Part shown: positions 33,656 through 42,630 of the stretch, piece after piece
Numbering within the stretch: position 1 is the first letter of the stretch
Layout of the letters: every line of letters begins with the position of its first letter
Assembly (NCBI GenBank): GCA_002344355.1
Contig: DDTN01000028.1
Location: forward strand, 1-64,000
Source of the DNA: Proteobacteria bacterium UBA2363
Lineage (GTDB): Bacteria > Pseudomonadota > Gammaproteobacteria > Xanthomonadales > UBA2363
Length of the DNA: 64,000 bases
Direction: 5' to 3'
Position numbers and translations under genes: made by a program
The notes under the pieces: generated by a model
Told to the model about the DNA's origin: nothing
What the model saw: only the letters and a program-made list of their open reading frames with translations
Database searches by the model: none

Positions 33656-34225
33656 ATGCGCATGCGGTTCATGCTGATGCTGTGCCTGTTCCCCCTGGTC
33701 GCGGCGGCCGAGCCGCTGGATGTCGATGGCGGCTGCCTGGACTGCCACCGGCCTACCCGGGTGCGCCTGCAGGCGCCGATCATCGAAGGCCAGAGCCCCG
33801 GCTACCTGGTCAACCAGCTGCGGCGGTTCCGCGAGCGCCATCGCGACAGTTTCCCGATGTCGGCGCTGGTCGCCGGCATGTCCGAGGCCGATCTCCAGGC
33901 CCTGGCCGCCGAGCTCGCCTCCAGGCCCTGGCCGGCCTGGCGCATGCGGGTGGACGAAGCGGCGGTCGAGCGCGGCGGCATCCGGGTCCGGCAGTTCGCC
34001 TGCGATGCCTGCCATGGCGCGTCGTTCCTCGGCGAGGGCGATCTGCCCAGGCTGGCCGGCCAGCACCCCGGTTATCTGCGCCGGCAGCTGGACGCCTTCG
34101 GCGAGCGACACCGGCACCATCCGCCGTCCGCGACCGGGGCGCCTCTGACGCGACTGGGCGTGCGCGACCGTGGCGACATCGCGGCATTTCTGCATGCGGC
34201 CGGCGCGGCCGGATCCGGGGAATGA
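33656..34225 (+). CDS. Periplasmic dihaem cytochrome c (class I / c4-like)
   Basis: This 189-residue protein has a signal peptide (1-18) and two CxxCH haem sites: Cys27-Cys30-His31 (CLDCH) and Cys116-Cys119-His120 (CDACH). The repeated arrangement H...LxGQxPGYLxxQLxxFRxRHR occurs in both halves, the mark of a two-domain c4-like cytochrome. It likely shuttles electrons in the periplasm. Axial methionines are probably FPMS in the first half and are less clear in the second. No oxidase genes are adjacent. Confidence 0.87.
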   Translation: MRMRFMLMLCLFPLVAAAEPLDVDGGCLDCHRPTRVRLQAPIIEGQSPGYLVNQLRRFRERHRDSFPMSALVAGMSEADLQALAAELASRPWPAWRMRVDEAAVERGGIRVRQFACDACHGASFLGEGDLPRLAGQHPGYLRRQLDAFGERHRHHPPSATGAPLTRLGVRDRGDIAAFLHAAGAAGSGE

Positions 34226-34417
34226 GGGCGCGTTCCGGTATTCACGGCGTACGCCGTCGCGAGGCGGCTCGGGCAGCGGGCCGGGGGCGCAGCAACCGGT
34301 CGTCCTGCCGGCCTGGTGCGCAGGTGGGCGGGGTCCCGAGGCGAGCGCACCGGGGGGCATCCCTGGCCCTTGCCGTCCCCTGAGGAACGGCAGGGTTCCG
34401 CATGGGCGGACACCGCA

Positions 34418-34449
34418 GCCGGCAGGCTATCGAAGAACAGCCTGCCGGC
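34418..34449. terminator. Eleven-pair hairpin
   Basis: GCCGGCAGGCT (34418-34428), 10-base loop, AGCCTGCCGGC (34439-34449), perfect pairing, in the convergent gap. No T tract follows. Confidence 0.45.
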
Positions 34450-34542
34450 CGCGGCCATGGATGGCCGCTCGGCGAAGCGACTGCGCAAGCAGTCGGCTCG
34501 ACGGGAGCGCGCCCGGACCCGCGCCGGACGGGCGACTTGAAC

Positions 34543-34561
34543 AACGACCAGGACGGTCGTT
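34543..34561 (-). terminator. Hairpin just after the small secreted protein gene
   Basis: AACGACC (34543-34549), loop of 5, GGTCGTT (34555-34561), 12 bases past the stop of the minus-strand gene. On that strand it is followed by GTTCAAGT. Confidence 0.5.
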
Positions 34562-34573
34562 CTCGACGGCCTG

Positions 34574-35011
34574 CTAGGGACAGGTCAGGTGCACCTGGGC
34601 ACTGGCGGACAGGCCGAACGGCGACAGCACCTCGACCGAGAGTATGCCGTCGCCGCCCGAGCCGACGCAGACGATTCCCTGCAGCGGCGTGCTGCCGCTC
34701 GCGGGTTCCGTGAGCAGCAGGCTGCCCTGGACCGACCAGGCGTAGGCCAGGCCCTCTCCCTGCGGCCAGGCCTCGCAGACCTGGCCGCCGACACTGGCAT
34801 GGCAGTCGATGCGGACCTCGGGCGGGGACTCCCGGACCGAGGCGCAGCGCTGCCGGTTGCCCTCGCACTCCTGTCCCAGGGCGACGACCTGGATGGGGTA
34901 GGCGTCGCCGGCATCGCACGAGAGGATCGGGCAGTTCGGGCCGGCCAGGGCATGGCCGGCGAACAGCAGGGCGCAGGCGGCAAGGCGGGCGGGGGCGTGG
35001 GGAATCGACAT
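34574..35011 (-). CDS. Small secreted cysteine-rich protein
   Basis: This 145-residue protein has a signal peptide (1-24, cleaved after ALA). Mature cysteines occur in NCPILSC, QECEGNRQRC, IDCHASVGGQVC, VCVG and HLTC, giving nine in all, so several disulphides are likely. Middle and late strands (YAWSVQGSLLLTEPASGS, ILSVEVLSPFGLSAS) look like an immunoglobulin-type fold. GGAG is correctly spaced for ATG 35011 but not for an ATG 6 bases upstream. Function unknown. Confidence 0.6.
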   Translation of the reverse strand: MSIPHAPARLAACALLFAGHALAGPNCPILSCDAGDAYPIQVVALGQECEGNRQRCASVRESPPEVRIDCHASVGGQVCEAWPQGEGLAYAWSVQGSLLLTEPASGSTPLQGIVCVGSGGDGILSVEVLSPFGLSASAQVHLTCP

Positions 35012-35093
35012 GGGCATCTCCGAGGTGGGTGGGCGGCCCGACTCCCCCCGGGCGGACCTGCCTCATGCACTCGGAAATTGCGCCCTCAGTCGA

Positions 35094-37673
35094 TCAGCCG
35101 CCGGGCGTCCGGGCCGGCTCCCAGCTCTCCAGGTGGGCGATCGCCCGCTGCCTGATCTCGGCGGCGCGCGGGCACGCGGCCGGCGGCGACGGCGTCCCGC
35201 AGCCGGCCGCGGCCATCACCTGGGCGGCGAGTTCCACCTGGCGCCGGACGTTGCCCGAATTGCCGGTCCGGGCGCAGGCCTCCGCAGCCGTGTCGGTGAC
35301 CAGGGCAAGCGCCGCCGCCGGTTGCCTGTTGCGCAACAGGACCTCGCCCAGGATCGAGCGGAACAGGCAGACGCCGATGTCGCCCGGCGCCTGGTGATGC
35401 TCGCCGGTACGCACCACCTCGCGCAGAATCGGTTCGGCGCGGCGATCGCCGTCGGGCAGCTCCCGCATGTACAGGGCGAGGTTGTATCCGGCGCGCAGGG
35501 TGTTGCGATGGCCCTCGCCGAGGGCATCCTTCCAGATGGCCCATGCGCGCTGGTAATGGTCCACGGCCTCCTGGTGCCGGCCCATCCGGAACAGCGTGTC
35601 TCCGAGCGCGGTGCGGACCAGGGCGGCCATGGCGCTGGCTTCGCCATAACTTTCGATCAGCCGGTCCATCACCGGCCCGAGCTCCGCCATCGCCTGCTCG
35701 CTGTTGCCGCCCATCGACATCGCATGCAGCCGTCGCATCTGGGTCCGCGCGACACGCGGATGGTCCGGCTCGAGCTCGGCAAGCTGCCATGCGAGGGTGG
35801 CATCGAGCGCGGCGAGCATCTCCTCCGGACGATCGGTGAGGCGCAGCAGGTCCGCCAGGCGCCAGCGGGCCTCGGTGGCCAGTTCGTGCTCCGGGCCGGC
35901 GTCGGCCAGCCCGGCCAGGACGCGCTGCAGGCGTTCTTCCGCGGTGCGCTGGCGGCTGGTGCGGGTTTCCAGCCAGGCCTGAGCCACCGCCCAGTCGGGT
36001 CGCTCGTCGCCATCGGCACGTGCCTGCTGATCCAGCAGCTGTTCGGCGAGTTCGACGTTGCCCAGGTTGATCAGGGCCCGGGCAGCGACCAGGCGCAGGC
36101 GGCGGATCGCCACGGCGTCGACCCCGGGCCGCTCGGCCAGCGCCAGGGCCTGCTGGGCAAGCTGCGCGGCCCGGGAGTCCGAGGACAGCTCGAACTCGAC
36201 GCCCGCCAGGGTGTCGGCCAGCTTGACGAACAAGGCCGGCTGGCTGTCCGCGACCGCCTCCAGGCGGGGCAGGGCGGCGTCCAGGACCTGGCGGACGCGG
36301 ACGTCCGCGCCTGCCGTGCGCGACGGGTCGGCCGCCAGGAAGGCGCCGCGCAGGACGTCGACGACCGCCTCGGCGCGGTCCCGCTCCAGCACCGCGGCGT
36401 TGCGTTCCCGGCTGACCTGCAACGACTGCAGCGCGAGCGCGGCGGCGCCGCCCAGCACGGTCACCGCCAACGCGGAACCCAGCAGCACCGGGGCGCGGTT
36501 GCGGGCGATGAAGCGGCCCACCCGGTAGGCGCGCTCGCCGCGGCGCGCCTTGATCGGGCGGCGCTCGAGATGGCGCTCGATGTCGGCGTCGAGCTCGACG
36601 ACGCTGGCGTAGCGGTCCTCCGGGCGCTTGCGCAGGCAGCGCAGGAGGATGGTGTCGAGGTCCCCCGCAAGGCGCCTGGCCAGGGCGGCCGGCCCTGCCA
36701 GGCCGCGCGCCTCGGCGACCGTCGGGTCGGAGCGGACCTGGCTCGGCGGCTCCGGCGGCACCTCCAGCAGCAGGTGTTCGATCTCCCCCGGGCGCAGGCC
36801 GGCAAGGCTGAAGGGCGGGCGCCCGGCCAGCAGTTCGAAGGCCAGGGCGCCCAGGGCGTAGATGTCGCAGGCGACCCCGGTCGGCTCGCCGCGCATCTGT
36901 TCCGGCGCCGCGTGGGCGGGGGACAGGAACCGCTCGGTGGTGGCGGTCTGGGTGTCGTCGCCCGGCGCCAGGGACTTGCCGATGCCGAAGTCGAGCAGCT
37001 TGGGCTGGCCGCTCGCCGTCACCAGGACGTTGCCGGGCTTGAGGTCGCGGTGCACCACGAGACGGCCATGGGCGTGGGCCACGGCCGCCAGGATCCGGCG
37101 CAGCAGGCGCAGGCGGTCCTCGATGCCGAGACGGCGGCGGTCGCACCAGGCGAGCAGCGGTTCGCCCTCGATCAGCTCCATCGCCACCCAGGGCGTGCCG
37201 TCGGGGAGCCGGCCGGCATCGATGAAGCCGCAGATCCCGGGGTGGTCGAGGTGGGCGAGCAGGCGCCGTTCCGTGGAGAACCGCTCCAGCATCGCAGGCT
37301 GCAGGCGGTCGCCGCGGATCAGCTTGAGCGCCACCGCCGGCGCCAGGGGCGCGTCGGCCCGGACGGCGCGGTAGACCTGGCCCATGCCGCCCCGTCCCAG
37401 CTCGGTCCCGATCTGCCAGGGCCCGATCCGGCCACCGGTGGCGGTCAGGGCCGCGGGCAGCAGGGCAACGGCCTGTGCGGCCAGTCCCGGCAGGCGCGTC
37501 TCGCCCAGGGCGCCGGCGCCGGAACGGTCCCCGGCAAGCAGCGCCAGCGCCTCGTCCACCAGCCCGGGGTCGTCGGGGCAGGCCTGCAGCAGCGCCTGCC
37601 GCTGCTGCCCGGCCGGCAGGTCGACCGCCAGATGGAACAGCTCCTGCAGACGTCGCACGCGCGCCTCGGCCAT
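35094..37673 (-). CDS. Membrane Ser/Thr protein kinase with a TPR-like periplasmic region
   Basis: This 859-residue protein has an N-terminal helical segment (1-75), then a Hanks-type kinase domain: GRGGMGQVY (93-101), Lys117 in VALKLI, HRDLKPGN (catalytic loop 208-215), DFG (228-230) and APEQ in the activation segment. One membrane helix (about 405-425) is followed by a long helical repeat region resembling TPRs, presumably periplasmic. All catalytic residues are present. It is the second gene after an ECF sigma factor gene (17-base gap). The kinase may modify that sigma factor, as linked kinases do in other bacteria. Confidence 0.9.
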   Translation of the reverse strand: MAEARVRRLQELFHLAVDLPAGQQRQALLQACPDDPGLVDEALALLAGDRSGAGALGETRLPGLAAQAVALLPAALTATGGRIGPWQIGTELGRGGMGQVYRAVRADAPLAPAVALKLIRGDRLQPAMLERFSTERRLLAHLDHPGICGFIDAGRLPDGTPWVAMELIEGEPLLAWCDRRRLGIEDRLRLLRRILAAVAHAHGRLVVHRDLKPGNVLVTASGQPKLLDFGIGKSLAPGDDTQTATTERFLSPAHAAPEQMRGEPTGVACDIYALGALAFELLAGRPPFSLAGLRPGEIEHLLLEVPPEPPSQVRSDPTVAEARGLAGPAALARRLAGDLDTILLRCLRKRPEDRYASVVELDADIERHLERRPIKARRGERAYRVGRFIARNRAPVLLGSALAVTVLGGAAALALQSLQVSRERNAAVLERDRAEAVVDVLRGAFLAADPSRTAGADVRVRQVLDAALPRLEAVADSQPALFVKLADTLAGVEFELSSDSRAAQLAQQALALAERPGVDAVAIRRLRLVAARALINLGNVELAEQLLDQQARADGDERPDWAVAQAWLETRTSRQRTAEERLQRVLAGLADAGPEHELATEARWRLADLLRLTDRPEEMLAALDATLAWQLAELEPDHPRVARTQMRRLHAMSMGGNSEQAMAELGPVMDRLIESYGEASAMAALVRTALGDTLFRMGRHQEAVDHYQRAWAIWKDALGEGHRNTLRAGYNLALYMRELPDGDRRAEPILREVVRTGEHHQAPGDIGVCLFRSILGEVLLRNRQPAAALALVTDTAAEACARTGNSGNVRRQVELAAQVMAAAGCGTPSPPAACPRAAEIRQRAIAHLESWEPARTPGG

Positions 37674-37690
37674 GGTCGGTCGCGGTTCGC

Positions 37691-38266
37691 TCAGTTGGCC
37701 GGGACGTCCAGTTGCCGGCCCAGCCAGGCACGGGCGAACCGCCACTGGCGGCCGACGGTGGCGCTGGACGAGCCGAGCACGTCCGCCACCTCGTCGACGG
37801 TCAGGCCGGAGAAGACGCGCAACTCGACCACCCGCGCGCAGTCGGAATCCATCCGTTCCAGGCCGTCGAGCGCCTGGTCGAGGGCGAGCCAGTCGACGCC
37901 GTCGGGCTGGCTCGGCAACTCCCCGGACAGGCGCTCGTCCAGGGCAACCACCACCGTGCCGCCGCCGCGCTTGGCGCTGTGGCGCTGCCGGACGTGGTCG
38001 ACCAGGACACGCCGGATCACGGTCGCGGCGATCGCGAAGAAATGGCTGCGGTCCTGCCAGTCGACGCCCTGCTGCCGGTGCAGGCGCTCGTAGGCCTCGT
38101 GCGCCAGTTCGGTGGCCCGCAGGGTGGCCGGGCCGCCGCTCCGGAACAGCTGGGCGCGCGCCAGGTCGTGCAGCACCGGGTAGATGCGCTCGATGAGGGT
38201 GTTCTCGACGCTGCGGTCGCCTCTCTTCCAGGCGTGCAGCAGGTCGGTGATGCGGTCCTCGGTCAT
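37691..38266 (-). CDS. ECF-type sigma factor linked to a Ser/Thr kinase
   Basis: This 191-residue sigma70-family protein contains ELAHEAYERLHRQ (region 2 start), FFAIAATVIRRVLVDHVRQRHSAKRGG (region 2), and region 4 ELRVFSGLTVDEVADVLGSSSATVGRQWRFARAWL, here at about 147-181. The pattern is that of the TIGR02999 group, which is usually coupled to a downstream protein kinase rather than an anti-sigma factor. AAGGAAG precedes ATG 38266. It heads a two-gene operon with the kinase. Confidence 0.9.
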   Translation of the reverse strand: MTEDRITDLLHAWKRGDRSVENTLIERIYPVLHDLARAQLFRSGGPATLRATELAHEAYERLHRQQGVDWQDRSHFFAIAATVIRRVLVDHVRQRHSAKRGGGTVVVALDERLSGELPSQPDGVDWLALDQALDGLERMDSDCARVVELRVFSGLTVDEVADVLGSSSATVGRQWRFARAWLGRQLDVPAN

Positions 38267-38369
38267 CGGCGCTTCCTTGTTCCGGCGGCCATGCTACAGC
38301 CTGGCCGGGACCAGCCGAAGGGCGGTAGCCGCCTTGAACACGTGAACTTTCGTGGCATGCGCCGGAACG

Positions 38370-38401
38370 CCCGGGGGCGACGCCGAAGCGGCGCCCCCGG
38401 G
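38370..38401 (-). terminator. GC-rich hairpin after the S9 peptidase gene
   Basis: CCCGGGGGCG (38370-38379), 12-base loop, CGCCCCCGGG (38392-38401), ten perfect pairs, about ten bases past the stop of the minus-strand peptidase gene. No T run, but position and strength fit a terminator. Confidence 0.5.
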
Positions 38402-38411
38402 GCGGGACGGG

Positions 38412-40499
38412 TCAGTTGCGGACCGCCTGCTCGTGTCCGGCAAGGGCGGCCGCCAGCCCCGGGACGCCATCGGCGCCGACCGGGACGGTGATGCTCGAGC
38501 CGTCGAAATCGGCGCCGATGCCTTCGGAGCGTCCGTCCAGGCATACCGCCAGGAAACCCTCGGCGACCGCCGCGAAGGCCTTGCTGTTCTCCGGCCTGGC
38601 GAAGCCGTGGCCTTCGTCCGGGAACAGCACGTAGGTCACCGGGATGCCGCGCGCCTGCATCGCCTCGACGATCTGGTCGCTCTCGGCCTTGACCACCCGC
38701 GGATCGTTGGCGCCCTGGGCGATCAGCAACGGCCGCTGGATGCGGTCGACATGGGTGATCGGCGAACGCTCGAGCAGCAGCGCCTTGCCTTCCTCGGTGC
38801 GGGGATCGCCGACCCGGCGGTACCACTGCTCCATGAAGCTGGCCCAGTAGGCGGGGAACGACTCGAACAGGGTGACCAGGTTGGACGGGCCGACGATGTC
38901 GACGCCGCAGGCGAAGGTGTCCGGAGTGAAGGTCAGGCCGACCAGGGTGGCGTAGCCGCCATAGCTGCCGCCCATGATCGCCACCTGGTCCTTGGCGGTG
39001 ACGCCCCGGTCGATCGCCCATTGCACGGCGTCGACCAGGTCGTCGTGCATGGCGCCCGCCCACTCGTGGTTGGAGCGGTTCACGAAGTCCTTGCCGAAAC
39101 CGGTCGAGCCGCGGTAGTTCACCTGCAGGACCGCGTAGCCACGGTTCGCCAGCCACTGCGGGTAGCCCGAGTAGCCGTACTGGTCGCGGGCCCACGGGCC
39201 GCCATGGACCAGCAGGACCATCGGCACCGGCGCCTCGGGCCGGCCATCGAGGTCGCGGTCGGAATGCGCCGGCAGGCTCAGGTAGCTGACCAGGGTCAGG
39301 CCGTCGCGGGCAGGGATCTCGACCGGCCACATCGGCACCAGCGGCATGCCGTCCAGCGCCGGGCGGGCGCTGAACAGGCGGGTCAGGACGCCGTCGCCGG
39401 CGCGATCGTAGCGGTAGTAGGTAGTCGGTTCCTCCGCGGCGGCGTAGGCGACGATCCAGACCGTGTCGTCGAGCGTGCGCGCGGACACCGAAGCCTCGCC
39501 CGGGCCGATGGCGCGCAGCCGCTCCATGTCGGTGGCGATGTCCTGGTCCAGCACGGTCCACTCGTTGCGCAGGTAGTTGGCGGCGACCGCCTGGGCCCGG
39601 CCCGAGCGCGGGTGCACCAGCGCGTCGGAGACGTCGGCGCGCGGATCCTCGAAGACAAGGCTGCGCTCGCCGCTCTCGAGGTCGACCTCGTACAGGGCGA
39701 CGGTGTTGCGCTCGCGGGACTCGCGAAGGTAGGCGCTGCGGCCATCGCTGGTGATGCTCAGGTAGCCGGTGGTCAGGAAGTCGTCGAAGCCGATGCTCTC
39801 GCGAACCTCCCAGCCGCCGTCCTCGGTGGGCCGCAGCACGTCACTGCCGCCGTCGTCGCGAGAGCGGATGGCGAGGCGGACCTGGAAGTCCGGGTCGGTG
39901 AGGTAGCCGGCGATCCGCTCGCTGTTGCGCTGGACCAGGGTGCGCTCGCCGCTGGCGAGGTCGACCCGGTAAAGGTCGTGCCACTGGCGGTCGCGGTCGT
40001 TCATGCCCACCAGTACCTGGTCGGGGTGCAGGTGGCTGACTTCGTAGACGACGGCGCGCGTGTTCTCGAACGGCGTCAGGTCGCGGCTGGCGCCGCTGGC
40101 CAGGTCCACCGCATACAGACGGAAGTCCTCGTCGCCGCCGCTGTCGCGCAGGTACAGGAGGGTGTCCGGACGGTAGGCCCAGAAATACTGGCGGATGCCG
40201 CGCGCCTTGTCGCTGGTGACCGGCCGCCCGGCGCTGGCGTCGCCGGCGGGCGCGACCCACACGTTGAGCACGCCATCGACCGGCGCTATCCAGCTCAGGT
40301 GGCGGCCATCCGGGCTGATCTGGACGTTGGCGCGCTCGGGATTGCCGAACAGCGCCTCGCGCGGGATCAGCGGAACCTCTTCTAGACGGGTCGGCGCCTG
40401 CGCCTGGGCGGGCTCGGCCGGCGGCGCGGGTGCCGGCTCCCTGCTGCAGGCGGTCGCAGCGACGGCGAGCAGGCTCGCCAGGAATGCGCGCAGGATCAT
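38412..40499 (-). CDS. S9-family prolyl oligopeptidase-like lipoprotein
   Basis: This 695-residue protein has the lipobox VAATACS (Cys18), so it is a lipoprotein. A beta-propeller region (about 60-420) precedes the alpha/beta hydrolase domain. The catalytic triad can be read: Ser512 in MGGSYGGY, Asp599 in GANDPRV, His631 in DEGHGF. It should cleave short peptides in the periplasm or outer membrane. A good GGAGG site precedes ATG 40499. Confidence 0.92.
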   Translation of the reverse strand: MILRAFLASLLAVAATACSREPAPAPPAEPAQAQAPTRLEEVPLIPREALFGNPERANVQISPDGRHLSWIAPVDGVLNVWVAPAGDASAGRPVTSDKARGIRQYFWAYRPDTLLYLRDSGGDEDFRLYAVDLASGASRDLTPFENTRAVVYEVSHLHPDQVLVGMNDRDRQWHDLYRVDLASGERTLVQRNSERIAGYLTDPDFQVRLAIRSRDDGGSDVLRPTEDGGWEVRESIGFDDFLTTGYLSITSDGRSAYLRESRERNTVALYEVDLESGERSLVFEDPRADVSDALVHPRSGRAQAVAANYLRNEWTVLDQDIATDMERLRAIGPGEASVSARTLDDTVWIVAYAAAEEPTTYYRYDRAGDGVLTRLFSARPALDGMPLVPMWPVEIPARDGLTLVSYLSLPAHSDRDLDGRPEAPVPMVLLVHGGPWARDQYGYSGYPQWLANRGYAVLQVNYRGSTGFGKDFVNRSNHEWAGAMHDDLVDAVQWAIDRGVTAKDQVAIMGGSYGGYATLVGLTFTPDTFACGVDIVGPSNLVTLFESFPAYWASFMEQWYRRVGDPRTEEGKALLLERSPITHVDRIQRPLLIAQGANDPRVVKAESDQIVEAMQARGIPVTYVLFPDEGHGFARPENSKAFAAVAEGFLAVCLDGRSEGIGADFDGSSITVPVGADGVPGLAAALAGHEQAVRN

Positions 40500-40614
40500 G
40501 GCCGGGTTCCTCCGGGTGGCGACGGACAGGCCATCCTACTCCGCAGCCCGCCCGGCGACCCCGGCCAGAGGTCATGGCGACCGCCGGCCGCCGGCCCGGC
40601 CCGGAGGCGCCCGT

Positions 40615-41061
40615 TCAGGCGGCTCCGGAGGTGGCGGCGGGCCCGGGCGGGTCGGGGTTGGCCGCGCCGCCGATCATCGCCTCGGCCATCTCCCCGTAGA
40701 CCTGCGACCAGGCCTCCTCGACCTCGGGCGACCAGTCCGGGCCCAGGGCCTCGTCCAGGCTGCGCAGCAGGGCGGCGCCCACCGCGTCGTAGTGTTCCTC
40801 GCGGGCGCCGTAGCCGACATGGCGCCGTCCCATGTCGGCGAACAGGGCCTCGAGATCGTCCGGCCGGTCCAGGGCCGCGACGATCGTCGCCAGCATCGAC
40901 ATCAGCTTGTCGCCCTGCACCTGCATGTCCACGGGAAACAGCGGTCTGGCCTGCGGCGCCAGCTCGAACAGGTGGCGATAGAACAGGGCGGCGGTGCCGC
41001 CCAGGTCGTCCTGCAGCCTGGCGAAGCTGCTGCGCACGTGCTCGATGGCTTCGGGGGACAT
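40615..41061 (-). CDS. Bacterial globin (Vitreoscilla haemoglobin-like)
   Basis: This 148-residue single-domain globin has FYRHLFELAP, RPLFPVD with the CD1 phenylalanine (Phe42), a likely distal Gln49 and the proximal His81 in RRHVGYG, followed by EEHYDAVG. It lacks the reductase part of flavohaemoglobins. It may handle oxygen or nitric oxide. The C-terminal 15 residues are Ala/Pro-rich. It lies 21 bases downstream of a small secreted protein gene, so the two form an operon. Confidence 0.88.
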   Translation of the reverse strand: MSPEAIEHVRSSFARLQDDLGGTAALFYRHLFELAPQARPLFPVDMQVQGDKLMSMLATIVAALDRPDDLEALFADMGRRHVGYGAREEHYDAVGAALLRSLDEALGPDWSPEVEEAWSQVYGEMAEAMIGGAANPDPPGPAATSGAA

Positions 41062-41082
41062 GGTCCGCCTCCTTCGGCTGGG

Positions 41083-41361
41083 TCAGTAGGATACGGCGTC
41101 GATGCGGTCGATCCGCACCACGATGCGGCCGTGCTGCGCGCTGCGGCCGACCACCTGGTCGCCCTCGATGGCGGTGACCAGCATCGCCACGGTGGCGCCG
41201 TGGACATGGAGGGTGACGCTGCGCGTGCCCGATTCGCGCGCCTGCTCGAGGGTCTGCCGGATGGCATCCCCTCCGACCTGGGCTGAGGGGGCGCGCATCG
41301 GCGCCAGCAGGGCGACCGACACGGCGGCGGCGAGCAACAGGGAACGGCTGTACGGCTTCAT
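41083..41361 (-). CDS. Small secreted protein upstream of the globin
   Basis: This 92-residue protein has a signal peptide (1-27, cut near PSA). The mature part of about 65 residues contains TRSVTLHVHGATVAMLVTAIEGD and ends with IVVRIDRIDAVSY, probably a small beta barrel. AAGGAG lies ideally before ATG 41361. It is the first gene of a pair with the globin. No family or metal motif was recognised. Confidence 0.65.
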   Translation of the reverse strand: MKPYSRSLLLAAAVSVALLAPMRAPSAQVGGDAIRQTLEQARESGTRSVTLHVHGATVAMLVTAIEGDQVVGRSAQHGRIVVRIDRIDAVSY

Positions 41362-41426
41362 GGTTCTGGCTCCTTATGGCTGGTTGGGGGATGCGTGCAA
41401 GGGCGTGCCGGCGGCCGCCGGCGCGG

Positions 41427-42509
41427 TCACTCCATGCCCGTGGTGAAGATGCTCTCGAATTCGAAGGCGCCGATGTCGACCTGGCCCTCGACGACGCGCG
41501 GTACGCCCGCCAGGTCATAGGGCGGCAGCCCGGAATGGGGCGCCGACAGGCCGGCATTGCGAAGCGGCGACGCTGCGGCCGGCAAGGGATGGTCCGGGTT
41601 GACGAAGCCGGCATGGGCGACCAGGTTGCCTTGTCCCGCCCCCAGCAGGCCATGGCCTTCGGTGCTGAGGTTGTGGCGTACCCGCGCCTGGATGGCGCCG
41701 CTCAGCTCGATTTCCCGGTTGCCCGCCGAGCCGCCGGCCAGGGCGTTGCCCCAGACGACATTGTTCTCGATCCACTTCACCGTGGCCGCATTGCCCGGGA
41801 AATGCACGACCCAGGGCGTGCCGGCCTGATTCGCGGTCAGCGTGTTGCCGGCGATCACGGCCTTGCCGACGTGGGCGCCGGCATCCTGGTGGGAACGGAC
41901 CACCGAGGCGAGGGTGCTGTTCCACGCGATCAGGTTGCCCAGCAGGTCGATGTCGCCACCGCGAACGCTGAGCAGCACGGCGCTGTCGCATTGGTTGTCG
42001 ACCACCCGGGTGCGCACCACCCGGGCATGGTGGCGCCCGTGCAGGTTCAGGGCGCAGCCGTGGCCGCCGAGCGTTCCGGCGCCGGCCAGGGTGAGGTTGG
42101 TGATGGTCACCACCGGGAGGGGCTGTGCCGGATCGTCCGGAGTGTCGACGCGCAGGATGCCGCGATCCGGGGCCGGCAGCAGCACGGTCCGGCTGGCGTC
42201 GGGGTCCTGGGCGGTGCACAGGTTGTTGCGCCAGCCACCGGAGATCAGCAGGTTCTTGCCGTCGCTCAGGTTCACGGCATAGGTCGACAGCGGTGCCATG
42301 GCCCAGGAGGTCGGCATGCGCACGTTGCGGATGCGCACCTCGTCGGCCTCGCCGTTGCCGCCGACCAGCGCCAGGATGTTGCGCAGCTCGGTCGCGTTGT
42401 TGGCACAGAACACCGCAGCCCGTGCCACCGGCGCGGTGGCGGACAGGGCAAGCAGGATCGGCAGGGAAAGGACAAGCTGGCGTGCGCTGCAGGGTTGGAT
42501 CGTGAACAT
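41427..42509 (-). CDS. Secreted beta-helix protein with C-terminal F-x-x-G tail
   Basis: This 360-residue exported protein has a signal peptide (about 8-32). Two-strand repeats (NLLISGGWRNN, VVTITNLTLAGAGTLGGHG, VIAGNTLTANQAG, WIENNVVWGN) indicate a right-handed parallel beta-helix. The end reads VDIGAFEFESIFTTGME. The DIGAFE segment is the closing unit of choice-of-anchor Q-type beta-helix proteins, and IFTTGME matches the short tail seen on two other secreted proteins here. The role is likely surface or carbohydrate binding. No active site could be assigned. Confidence 0.7.
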   Translation of the reverse strand: MFTIQPCSARQLVLSLPILLALSATAPVARAAVFCANNATELRNILALVGGNGEADEVRIRNVRMPTSWAMAPLSTYAVNLSDGKNLLISGGWRNNLCTAQDPDASRTVLLPAPDRGILRVDTPDDPAQPLPVVTITNLTLAGAGTLGGHGCALNLHGRHHARVVRTRVVDNQCDSAVLLSVRGGDIDLLGNLIAWNSTLASVVRSHQDAGAHVGKAVIAGNTLTANQAGTPWVVHFPGNAATVKWIENNVVWGNALAGGSAGNREIELSGAIQARVRHNLSTEGHGLLGAGQGNLVAHAGFVNPDHPLPAAASPLRNAGLSAPHSGLPPYDLAGVPRVVEGQVDIGAFEFESIFTTGME

Positions 42510-42630
42510 GGTTGGAGTCCAGGGTGTCGGCGCCGGAATGCGCCACGGCTTGCCACCTTGGCGAACGCCTGCCCGGCCTGCCTGAGACTCGTCTTGTCGT
42601 CCCGTTGCCGGAACATTTTTTCCTTCTGGA

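Larger units (their letters stand above)
34226..34573. other. 348-base convergent intergenic region rich in hairpins
   Basis: There is no gene between the cytochrome c gene and the small secreted protein gene. It holds a 14-base palindrome ACGGCGTACGCCGT (34244-34257) and the two hairpins listed as terminators. Such a load of inverted repeats is more than two convergent genes need. Confidence 0.45.

Noticed and set aside
35010..38093. Frame of about 1000 codons opposite the kinase and sigma genes
   Set aside because: It is antisense and without motifs, while the opposite strand has full kinase and sigma domains.
42272..42616. Minus-strand frame starting after AAGGAAAAA upstream of the second beta-helix gene
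   Set aside because: The start looks good, but the frame runs into the signal peptide and body of the beta-helix gene in another frame and has no recognisable content.
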